Source: Arthrobacter silviterrae
Lineage (GTDB): Bacteria > Actinomycetota > Actinomycetes > Actinomycetales > Micrococcaceae
Length of the DNA: 64,000 nt
Direction: 5' to 3'
Assembly (NCBI RefSeq): GCF_011045165.1
Contig: NZ_JAAKZI010000007.1
Location: 62,001-126,000 of the forward strand
In this document: positions 8,798 to 17,263 of the stretch, one piece after another
Layout of the letters: the number at the start of each line of letters is the position of its first letter
Numbering within the stretch: position 1 is the stretch's first letter
Position numbers and translations under genes: made by a program
Notes under the pieces: model-generated
Database searches by the model: none
What the model was told of the DNA's origin: nothing
The model's input: the letters and a program-made list of their open reading frames with translations, nothing else

Positions 8798-9388
8798 TTA
8801 GCGACCTTGGCCGGCGGCCAGCCATGCGTCCACGCCGCGAAGGACGGCCGCCTCTGCCTCCCGCGAGCCGACCGTGACGCGCACGCCCTCGCCCGCAAAG
8901 CAACGCACGCTCACGCCCTCGGCGAGACAGGCAGCCTCCAGGGAACCGGAGCCGCTGCCCACCGGCAGCCACAGGAAATTGGCTCCGCTGTGCGGCACAT
9001 CCAGCCCGCGCAATGCGAGTTCCGCGGAAAGCGCCGTGCGGACCAGGATGGGGTAGGCCTCATAGTTGCGCCAGGCAAACACCACTTCCGTTGCCGGACC
9101 CGTGAACGCCGCCAGCAGCTGCTGGAGCACGGCGAGCGAGCCGGCCCCCGCAACGGGCTGCGCCGGGTCCACGGCCAGACTGCTGGCCAGGGCGGCAATC
9201 AGGGGATCCCCCTGCAGCGTGGGGTATTGCTGGCACTGCCGGGCCGCCCGGTCCACGGCCGCAAGGACCGCGGCCGACGGCGGAAGGAAGGACTCGTTGG
9301 ACGACGCCCGCCACCGGGGCTGCTCCGTCCCGCCCGCCTTGGAATAGACGGGGGGACGGCCACGACCGCACGGGGTTCCGGCGTTTAG
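8798..9388 (-). pseudogene. HisC/Pat-like PLP aminotransferase with a large internal deletion
   Basis: The frame is open and ends at TAA 8798-8800, but it contains only the two ends of a fold-type I aminotransferase. The N-terminal part has RASSNESFLPPSAAVLAAV and the GAGSLAVLQQLLAAF cofactor segment. Right after AWRNYEAYPILV (near 9040) it jumps to ALRGLDVPHSGANFLWLPVG, which belongs to the last ~80 residues of histidinol-phosphate or aromatic aminotransferases. About 200 residues, including the PLP-binding lysine, are missing, so it cannot be catalytic. No good start codon or ribosome site is evident at the 5' end, and a REP-like element sits just upstream at 9397-9420. Confidence 0.82.
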
Positions 9389-9396
9389 CGGTCCTC

Positions 9397-9420
9397 GGTC
9401 TCGACAGGCTCGACCACCGG
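9397..9420. repeat. REP-like palindromic repeat (short form)
   Basis: The sequence GGTCTCGACAGGCTCGACC followed by ACCGG is imperfectly palindromic (GGTCgag / ctcGACC logic). It is the same family, in opposite orientation, as the three repeats inside recG at 18801-18901, whose longest copy ends GCGCGTCGAGACC. It lies between the 3' end of the NCS1 permease gene and the broken 5' end of the aminotransferase pseudogene. Short dispersed palindromes of this type occur in many Arthrobacter genomes. Confidence 0.6.
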
Positions 9421-9440
9421 ACGTGCCGCCGTTTGCGAGA

Positions 9441-10904
9441 TCATGCCGACGGGGAATTGACGGGTTCGGCTGCCGCGGTCTCCTCGATCGGGTAGACCAT
9501 CTCCGCGGGAGGGCGCTGGAATTTCCGGGCAACCGGGTAGTAGACCACGGCCGTGACCACCAGGCCCACCAGCCACGAGATGTCCGCGCCGCCCAGCAAC
9601 GGGGTGATGGGCCCGGTGTACATGGACTGTGCGAGGAATGGGACCTGGACGACCACGCCGAGCAGGTAGGTCAGCAGGGCCGGCACATTCCAGGCACCGT
9701 AGCGGCCCTTGGGGTCGTAGAGCGCTGGGACGTCGACCTTCTCCTTCGACACCAGCCAGAAGTCGACCAGGTTGATGGAGCTCCACGGGATGAAGACCAT
9801 CAGGAGCAGCAGCACAAAGTTCTTGAAGTTGGAGATGAAGTCCGCCGAGGCGGCAATGGCGATGATGACGGAAACGGCAATGAAGCCGATCACGTAGGCG
9901 AAGCGCACCCACGGGGCGAACCGCAACTGGCGGGTGAACGCGCTGACAGAAGTCAGGATGGTCATGTAGCCACCGTATGCGTTAAGCGTGTTGACGGTAA
10001 GCTTGCCCACTACAACGACCAGGTACAGCAGGATGGCAATGGCGCCGCCGCCTGACAGCTCGCCCACAAAGGCCACCTGCCCGTCCAGGAACTCGTGGCC
10101 CTTGGGCATGGCGATCGCGGCAAACAGTGCGCCGAGCGTCATGGACCACTGCGCGCCCAGCACGGAGCCGGAGAAGCAGGAAAGGAAGGTCCGGCCCGCC
10201 GGGGTGTTCGCCGGAAGGTAACGGGAGTAGTCCGCCACGTAAGGCCCGTACGTTAGCTGCCAGCCGGCGCTGAGGGAGATCGCCAGGAGGAACGTGGGGA
10301 AGGCGAAGCCGCCCACCCCCAGGACGGCAACGACGTCGTGCTTAAGGAACAGCTGGACGGCCAGGTAGCTGAAGCCGAGGATGCCCACGATCGTGGAGAT
10401 GCGGCCAAGGGCGTGGATGTACTTGTAGCCCAGCGTGGCCACGAGCACCGTCAGGGCGCCGAAGATGATGACGCCCACGGCCGGGTGGCCCGTGGGGATG
10501 ATCTGCCCCACGGCCTGCCCGGCCAGAACGGCGCCGGTGGCCGCGAAGCCCAGGTACATGATGATGACCAGGACGAGCGGGATGACGGCGCCGAACACGC
10601 CGAACTGGGCCCGGCTGGAGATCATCTGCGGCATGCCGAGCTTGGGTCCCTGCGCGGCGTGCAGGGCCATGACCGTGCCGCCGAGGATGTTGCCGATGAA
10701 CAGCCCGATGATGCCCCAGAAAGCGTCCGAACCAAAGATCACGGCCAGGGCGCCGGTAACGATCGCCGTGATTTGCATGTTGGCGCCGAACCACAGCGTG
10801 AACTGGCCAAACGGCTTGCCGTGGCGCTCACCGTGCGGCACGAAATCAATGGAGCGGCGTTCTATTACCGGCCCTGACTTCTTTACTGTTTCAATCCTTG
10901 ACAT
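9441..10904 (-). CDS. NCS1-family nucleobase/allantoin/hydantoin-type permease
   Basis: This 487-residue integral membrane protein has about 12 predicted helices and belongs to the purine-cytosine permease / NCS1 group. It carries the family's N-terminal block GERHGKPFGQFTLWFGANMQ, followed by helices such as AIVTGALAVIFGSDAFWGII. Members import nucleobases, hydantoins, allantoin, vitamins or related small ring compounds with H+ or Na+. The start is ATG 10904, because GGAGGAACCGC lies directly before it; an open frame continuing to 10934 lacks such a site. It is divergent from the acyl-CoA dehydrogenase gene, and both share the palindrome at 10997-11010. Its cargo is probably the substrate of this catabolic block; the identity is not visible. 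Confidence 0.85.
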   Translation of the reverse strand: MSRIETVKKSGPVIERRSIDFVPHGERHGKPFGQFTLWFGANMQITAIVTGALAVIFGSDAFWGIIGLFIGNILGGTVMALHAAQGPKLGMPQMISSRAQFGVFGAVIPLVLVIIMYLGFAATGAVLAGQAVGQIIPTGHPAVGVIIFGALTVLVATLGYKYIHALGRISTIVGILGFSYLAVQLFLKHDVVAVLGVGGFAFPTFLLAISLSAGWQLTYGPYVADYSRYLPANTPAGRTFLSCFSGSVLGAQWSMTLGALFAAIAMPKGHEFLDGQVAFVGELSGGGAIAILLYLVVVVGKLTVNTLNAYGGYMTILTSVSAFTRQLRFAPWVRFAYVIGFIAVSVIIAIAASADFISNFKNFVLLLLMVFIPWSSINLVDFWLVSKEKVDVPALYDPKGRYGAWNVPALLTYLLGVVVQVPFLAQSMYTGPITPLLGGADISWLVGLVVTAVVYYPVARKFQRPPAEMVYPIEETAAAEPVNSPSA

Positions 10905-10996
10905 GCGGTTCCTCCGATGGAATTTGTGGCGCAAAAGCTAATCCATCAATCTGAGCACGGCGGGCCGAGTCGCGGTGATCCAGGCCACTAATCTAG

Positions 10997-11010
10997 TCTG
11001 TGATCACAGA
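10997..11010. promoter_or_regulatory. Candidate IclR operator, site 2
   Basis: This is an exact second copy of the 14-bp palindrome TCTGTGATCACAGA; the match continues rightward through the bases CAAA. It lies in the gap between the divergent NCS1 permease and acyl-CoA dehydrogenase genes, centred about 100 bp from the permease ATG and about 110 bp from the dehydrogenase ATG. The distance to the dehydrogenase nearly equals that between site 1 and the CoA-transferase. Together with site 1 it argues that these genes form one regulon. Confidence 0.75.
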
Positions 11011-11113
11011 CAAAGCGGCAAATGGTGCCGCCCGGTCCATTTTGCCGGCGCGCGGCGGCTATGTTCGATGGACACCCCTTCCTCTCCCTTTTCTGTTCCG
11101 AAGGAGCACTCCC

Positions 11114-12292
11114 ATGAGCGAAACCCGTGCGCTGCCCTATGTTGACGGCGACTTCTTCTTCTTTGAAAGCCTGCTGCCCGCTGGCGAGCTGGCCCGCCTG
11201 AACGAGATCCGGGACTGGATGGAGGCCAATGTGCGCCCCATCTCCCGCGACTACTGGAACCGCAGCGAATTCCCCAAGCACCTGATCCCGGAGGTTGCCA
11301 AGCTGGACATGATCAGCCCGGTTCGCCGTCAGGGACACTCGCACCTGTTGGCCGGCATGGTCACCGCCGCCATCCACCGCGTTGACGCCTCCTTCGGCAC
11401 CTTCTTCAGCGGCCACGACGGCCTGTTCACCGGTTCCATCGAGCTGCTGGGCTCCGAGGAGCAGAAGGCTGCGTGGCTCCCCGACATCTACGCGCTGCGC
11501 AAGACCGGCGTGTTTGCCATCACCGAGCCGCTGGCCGGCTCCGACGTGGCGGGCGGAACACAGACCACCGCCGAGCGGCGCGGTTATTCGTGGGTCCTCA
11601 ACGGCCAGAAGCGGTGGATCGGCAATTCCACATTCTCCGACTACGTGATTGTCTGGGCCAAGGACGTGGCGGATGGCCAGGTCAAGGGCTTCCTGGTGGA
11701 AACCACCACGCCCGGCTTCAAGGCGACCCTGATTGAGAACCGGATCGCACTGCGCGCGGTCCAGAACGCCGACATAGTCCTGAAGGACGTCGCGGTGCCC
11801 CACTTCAACAAGCTGGCCGGGGCCAACAGCTTCCGTGACACCAACAAGGTGCTCAAGACCACCCGTGCCACGGTGGGCTGGCAGGCCGTGGGCATGCAGC
11901 TGGCAGCCTTCGACGTGGCCCGCAAGTACGCGGTGGAGCGCCACCAGTTCGGCAAGCCGATCGCCAGCTTCCAGCTGATCCAGGAGCAGCTCGTCACGAT
12001 GCTCTCCAACGCCCAGGCGTCGATGGGCATGATGGTGCGGCTGGCGCAGATGGAGGACGCCGGGACCACGCGCAACGAGCACTCCGCGCTGGCCAAGGCA
12101 TTCGTGACCAAGAGCATGCGCGAGACCGTGGCGCTGGGACGCTCCATCCTGGGCGGCAACGGCGTGTCGGTGGACTACGAGATGGCGAAAATCTTCTGCG
12201 ACGCCGAGGCCATCTACACCTACGAGGGCACCTACGAGATCAACACCCTCGTGGCCGGGCGCGCCATCACGGGGATCGCTGCGTTCGTGTAA
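11114..12292 (+). CDS. Acyl-CoA dehydrogenase, glutaryl-CoA dehydrogenase-like
   Basis: This 392-residue FAD enzyme oxidises an acyl-CoA at the alpha-beta bond. Marks include FAITEPLAGSDVAGG and NGQKRWIGNSTFSDY in the middle domain, and the C-terminal GRSILGGNGVSVDYEMAK then YTYEGTYEINTLVAGRAITG. That last block, with the glutamate base in YEGT, is closest to glutaryl-CoA dehydrogenases, but the acyl group cannot be fixed from sequence alone. The start is ATG 11114, behind GAAGGAGCACTCCC. A longer open frame begins at 11000 but would run through the operator. A class III CoA-transferase under the same palindrome probably supplies its CoA thioester. Confidence 0.88.
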   Translation: MSETRALPYVDGDFFFFESLLPAGELARLNEIRDWMEANVRPISRDYWNRSEFPKHLIPEVAKLDMISPVRRQGHSHLLAGMVTAAIHRVDASFGTFFSGHDGLFTGSIELLGSEEQKAAWLPDIYALRKTGVFAITEPLAGSDVAGGTQTTAERRGYSWVLNGQKRWIGNSTFSDYVIVWAKDVADGQVKGFLVETTTPGFKATLIENRIALRAVQNADIVLKDVAVPHFNKLAGANSFRDTNKVLKTTRATVGWQAVGMQLAAFDVARKYAVERHQFGKPIASFQLIQEQLVTMLSNAQASMGMMVRLAQMEDAGTTRNEHSALAKAFVTKSMRETVALGRSILGGNGVSVDYEMAKIFCDAEAIYTYEGTYEINTLVAGRAITGIAAFV

Positions 12293-12560
12293 CGGTGCCT
12301 CCGTGAAACAGCACGGCCGCAGTGACTGAGAAGCCCGTGGCACGGGACATCGCCACCCCGGCGAGGTTGAACAGTGCCGCTCCGCCTTCGACTGACGGCC
12401 GCCCAAGGAGGGATCCCGGCATCGTGCATCAACGGAGGGGCCATTGTCTTGAATCACAGACACCATGGTTGCCGCGGACCTAGGAATGCGGCGTCTGTGG
12501 GGGTTGGATGGAACTAAAGGAAACCCCACCGAACCCTATCGCTGACTAAAGGAACACATC
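12293..12560 (+). promoter_or_regulatory. hutU upstream region with degenerate IclR site 3 at 12447-12460
   Basis: This 268-bp gap holds no convincing gene. At 12447-12460 lies TCTTGAATCACAGA. It keeps the full right half of the palindrome found at sites 1 and 2 (ATCACAGACA including flank) and the outer TCT of the left half, with three changes between. Its centre is about 108 bp before the hutU ATG, matching the spacing at the CoA-transferase (112) and dehydrogenase (110). A ribosome site AAAGGAACACATC precedes hutU. Membership of hutU in the IclR regulon is inferred from this half-conserved site. Confidence 0.55.
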
Positions 12561-14240
<1,680 letters not shown>

Positions 14241-14250
14241 CCCCCCTGCA

Positions 14251-14320
14251 CCGACGGCGTGCCAAGCTGGCGGCGGCGTGTGAAACTTCACACGCCCCGG
14301 ACAGCCTGGCACGCCGTCGG
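14251..14320. terminator. Nested hairpin between convergent hutU and GNAT genes
   Basis: Outer arms of 18 bases (14251-14268 and 14303-14320, one mismatch, core GACGGCGTGCCA) enclose a second perfect hairpin (14275-14284 with 14287-14296, GGCGTGTGAA against TTCACACGCC). No strong T run follows. The position between convergent genes suggests a bidirectional transcript end. The nested arrangement is unusual and could also form a cruciform. Confidence 0.65.
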
Positions 14321-14368
14321 CGTTTCACGGCTCGGCACCGGCAGCCGCCCGGAGTCAGGGCCTTCGCG

Positions 14369-15157
14369 TCAGCGGGTCCATTCATACGGCGTGGTGGTGG
14401 ACACCTTGACCAGCCCGGAGCGTTCCAGGATGGGGCGGGAGAATTCCGTCGAGTCGCTGTGGACCAACGTTTTGCCCATGGCCAGCGCCGACCGGGCCCG
14501 GGCCGCCGTCAGCGCGCGGTAGATGCCGCGGCCGCGGAACTCCGCCAGCGTTGAGCCGCCCCAGACACCGGCGAAATCCGTCCCGGGCACCGGTTCCAGC
14601 CGGCCGGCGCTGACCATCCGGCCGCCGAGCTCGGCCACCCACAATTCCATGCCGTCGTTGCGGGCCAGGCGGGCCAGGAGGGAATCCGCCCTCCGGGTGC
14701 TGGCGGGCTCGCCAAATGCCTCGTCGGCCATGGCGCTCATGGCCCGGACATCCACCTCCGCGGAAACCTTGCGCAGCGTCACCCCGGCCGGCACGGGGGC
14801 GTCCGCGCACAGCCCCGCAAGCGGCCCAACCATGATGGATTCCGGCTCGCCGGGCGTGAATCCGTTGGCAAGCAGTGCTTCGTGCAGGCCCGGCGCCTTG
14901 TCGTGGCCGCGCGTTTTCCACTCGACTTCCGTGATGAACGGGTCCGCAACAAAGTGCGCCAGCGCGTCCACCACCAGGGCCGCGATTTCCATGCGGCCGG
15001 CGCCGGCGAAGTTCCGGTACGTAATAAATCCCTGGCCGCCGGCGAAAGTCACCAGCCGCAGCGGCCCCAGCTCCGTGACGTTCAGGGCGCTGGGTGTTTC
15101 CGCGTCCGTCCGGAGCTGGCTGTCATAGGCCTGAAGGTACCGCTGCGCATCAGTCAT
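14369..15157 (-). CDS. GNAT-family N-acetyltransferase
   Basis: The protein is 262 residues from ATG 15157, which follows GAGG at a suitable distance. The C-terminal half carries the acetyl-CoA fold: MVSAGRLEPVPGTDFAGVWGG, then the pyrophosphate-binding loop EFRGRGIYRALTAARARSAL (R-G-x-G-I/A). The N-terminal ~110 residues are more divergent and may set acceptor specificity. The substrate is unknown. The gene converges with hutU and stands alone; thiL starts divergently 110 bp away. Confidence 0.8.
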   Translation of the reverse strand: MTDAQRYLQAYDSQLRTDAETPSALNVTELGPLRLVTFAGGQGFITYRNFAGAGRMEIAALVVDALAHFVADPFITEVEWKTRGHDKAPGLHEALLANGFTPGEPESIMVGPLAGLCADAPVPAGVTLRKVSAEVDVRAMSAMADEAFGEPASTRRADSLLARLARNDGMELWVAELGGRMVSAGRLEPVPGTDFAGVWGGSTLAEFRGRGIYRALTAARARSALAMGKTLVHSDSTEFSRPILERSGLVKVSTTTPYEWTR

Positions 15158-15267
15158 CCCCCACATCCTCACAGCCCGGCGCACGTGGCGCAAGCAGGCG
15201 GCGCCCGTCCGGCAAATCCATCCTGAGGATGACAATCCTTGTCACACCCAGCCGCTAGGGTTAAACC

Positions 15268-16284
15268 ATGACCCTCACCGTGGACCAACTCTCCGAATCC
15301 GAGCTGCTGGCGCGCATTTTCCCGCGCCTTCCGGCCGGCACGTCCACGCTGCTTGGACCCGGCGACGACGCCGCCATCATCTCCGCCCCGGACGGCCGCA
15401 CGGTGATCTCCATCGACACCCAGGTCCAGGACAAGGACTTCCGGCTCGCCTGGCCCAACGGCTATGCCACCACCGGCTTCGACGTCGGCTGGAAGGCGGC
15501 GGCCCAGAATCTCAGCGACATCAACGCCATGGGCGCCGTGGCCACCGCCATGGTGGTCAGCCTCACCCTCCCAGGCACGACGCCGGTGGGCTGGGTTGAG
15601 GGGCTGGCCGACGGCCTGGGTGCCGCGATCGCCGCGCTGGGTGCGGAATCATGTTCGGTGGCCGGCGGGGACCTTTCCGGCGGCTCCGAAATAGTCGTGA
15701 CGGTGGCAGTCACAGGATCCCTGGAAGGACGGGAGCCTTTGCTGCGCAGCGGTGCACAGCCTGGCGACATCATCGCGGTGTGTGGAAACCTGGGTTTTTC
15801 GGCCGCAGGCTGGGCGCTGCAGGAAAGCAGCATCGGGGCCGGCAGCCAAACGACTGCGCTGCAAAAGGCCGCGCGGCTTTTCAACCGCCCGGAGCCGCCG
15901 CTGGAGGCCGGACCCGCAGCGGCCGCGGCCGGTGCCACGGCCATGATGGACATTTCCGACGGACTGCTGCGCGACGCCGCGCGCCTTGCCGCGGCCAGCG
16001 GCACCCGGCTGGACCTTAACGGCGTCGTTCTTGGAAGGGAAGCGGAAAAGTTGTCCGAATGCGGCCGGTTGCTTGGCCTTGACCCCCTTCAATGGGTCCT
16101 CACGGGCGGGGAGGACCACGGCTTGTTATCCACATTCCCAGCAAATGCCGTGCTGCCTTGCGGGTTCATTGGGATAGGCTCGGTACTGTCCGCAGGCGGC
16201 GGCCGCCCGGCCGTGTCCATCGATGGACGGAACTTCAAAAGCGTCGTGGACGGCGCCGTGGGATGGGATCATTTTGCAGTCTAA
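15268..16284 (+). CDS. thiL: Thiamine-monophosphate kinase
   Basis: This 338-residue ATP-dependent kinase makes thiamine diphosphate from thiamine monophosphate. It shows the ThiL/PurM fold motifs LGPGDDAAIISAPDGR, GWKAAAQNLSDINAMGA (nucleotide and metal binding), SVAGGDLSGG and MDISDGLLRDAARLAA. Length and order are standard. The following DAK2 gene starts inside its last codons, and recG overlaps that in turn, so thiL-DAK2-recG are translationally linked. thiC, for the pyrimidine half of thiamine, is 42 kb away under a TPP riboswitch; no riboswitch is seen before thiL. Confidence 0.95.
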   Translation: MTLTVDQLSESELLARIFPRLPAGTSTLLGPGDDAAIISAPDGRTVISIDTQVQDKDFRLAWPNGYATTGFDVGWKAAAQNLSDINAMGAVATAMVVSLTLPGTTPVGWVEGLADGLGAAIAALGAESCSVAGGDLSGGSEIVVTVAVTGSLEGREPLLRSGAQPGDIIAVCGNLGFSAAGWALQESSIGAGSQTTALQKAARLFNRPEPPLEAGPAAAAAGATAMMDISDGLLRDAARLAAASGTRLDLNGVVLGREAEKLSECGRLLGLDPLQWVLTGGEDHGLLSTFPANAVLPCGFIGIGSVLSAGGGRPAVSIDGRNFKSVVDGAVGWDHFAV

Positions 16285-17263
16285 GATTGCCGCAACCGCC
16301 CCCGTCATACTGCGCTGGCTCGTGATGGCGGAACGGACACTGGCCAACCACAGCGACCGGCTCAACGCGATCAACATTTACCCGGTGGCCGACGCCGACA
16401 CCGGAACCAACCTCTACCTCACGGTGCGTTCCGCCGCGCAGGCACTGGCCGCCGCGGAGCCGGGGGACGTGGGCGCCTCCATGGCCCTGGCCGGGCGTGC
16501 CGCCATGGAACAGGCCCGGGGGAATTCCGGGACCTTGTTTTCGGTGTTCCTCAGCGCCATGGCCGAACCCCTGGCCGGGGCCCAGCGCCTGAACGGCCCG
16601 CTGCTGGCCGCCGCCCTGCACCGCGCCCAACTGCGGTCCTGGAGCGCGTTGAGCGAACCCATGCCGGGCACCATCCTTTCGGTGCTGGAGGCGGCGGCAC
16701 GCGGCGCCTCCGACGTGGAATCCACCCTCAACGGCGACGACTCCAACGTGGCCCTGGTCCGCACCCTTGACGGCGCCGTCTGTGCCGCACGGCAGGCAGT
16801 GGCGCTCACGGAATCCCAATTGGACATCCTCACCAACGCCCATGTGGTGGACGCCGGCGGGGTTGGCCTGCTGCTGATCCTCGACTGCCTGCGCTCCGTG
16901 GTGGTCGGCGAACCGCTGCAGGAGGACCTCCTCGACGGCCTCTCCGGCTACAAGGTGCAGGACCCCAACATTGCCCTGACCATGCCGGAACAGTCCGGCG
17001 TGGAGGTCATGTGCACGGTCAGCCTGACACCGCTGGCCGCGGCGGGCCTGCGCATGCAGCTGGACGAGCTGGGGGACTCGGTCATCATGAGCGCAGTGTC
17101 CGAAGAAGCCGACGACGCCGGCGCCTACCCGTGGCGCGTCCACGTCCATGTGCCGTCACCCGCCACCGCGCTCGACGCCATCCAGGCCGTGGGTGATCCA
17201 AACAACGTGAGCATCTCCCAGCTGAGCCCAAACGCCACCGAAGACGCCCATGACCTCCTCTGA
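16274..17263 (+). CDS. DAK2 (DhaL-like) domain protein
   Basis: The N-terminal DhaL-type domain carries NAINIYPVADADTGTNLYLT, whose aspartates bind Mg-ATP, and MEQARGNSGTLFSVFLSA. The second part, from about residue 235, includes GVEVMCTVSLTPL and resembles the shortened C-terminal part of FakA/YloV-type proteins, which bind fatty-acid-carrier partners. A role in fatty-acid or glycerone-like phosphorylation is possible but unproven. The start is uncertain: TTG 16274 (330 residues) has GGATGGG just upstream and overlaps thiL by 11 bp, whereas ATG 16223 would overlap far more. The end overlaps recG by 14 bp. This gene is a regular member of the thiL-recG cluster in actinobacteria. Confidence 0.75.
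   Translation: MQSKIAATAPVILRWLVMAERTLANHSDRLNAINIYPVADADTGTNLYLTVRSAAQALAAAEPGDVGASMALAGRAAMEQARGNSGTLFSVFLSAMAEPLAGAQRLNGPLLAAALHRAQLRSWSALSEPMPGTILSVLEAAARGASDVESTLNGDDSNVALVRTLDGAVCAARQAVALTESQLDILTNAHVVDAGGVGLLLILDCLRSVVVGEPLQEDLLDGLSGYKVQDPNIALTMPEQSGVEVMCTVSLTPLAAAGLRMQLDELGDSVIMSAVSEEADDAGAYPWRVHVHVPSPATALDAIQAVGDPNNVSISQLSPNATEDAHDLL

Noticed and set aside
11000-11113. Earlier start for the acyl-CoA dehydrogenase
   Set aside because: It would translate the operator palindrome and has no ribosome site. ATG 11114 has GAAGGAGCACTCCC directly before it.
16126-16134. Perfect DnaA-box 9-mers (TTATCCACA) at 16126 in thiL and at 27609
   Set aside because: They are single and isolated; one lies in coding sequence. 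There is no cluster, AT-rich region or dnaA/dnaN gene, so neither suggests an origin.
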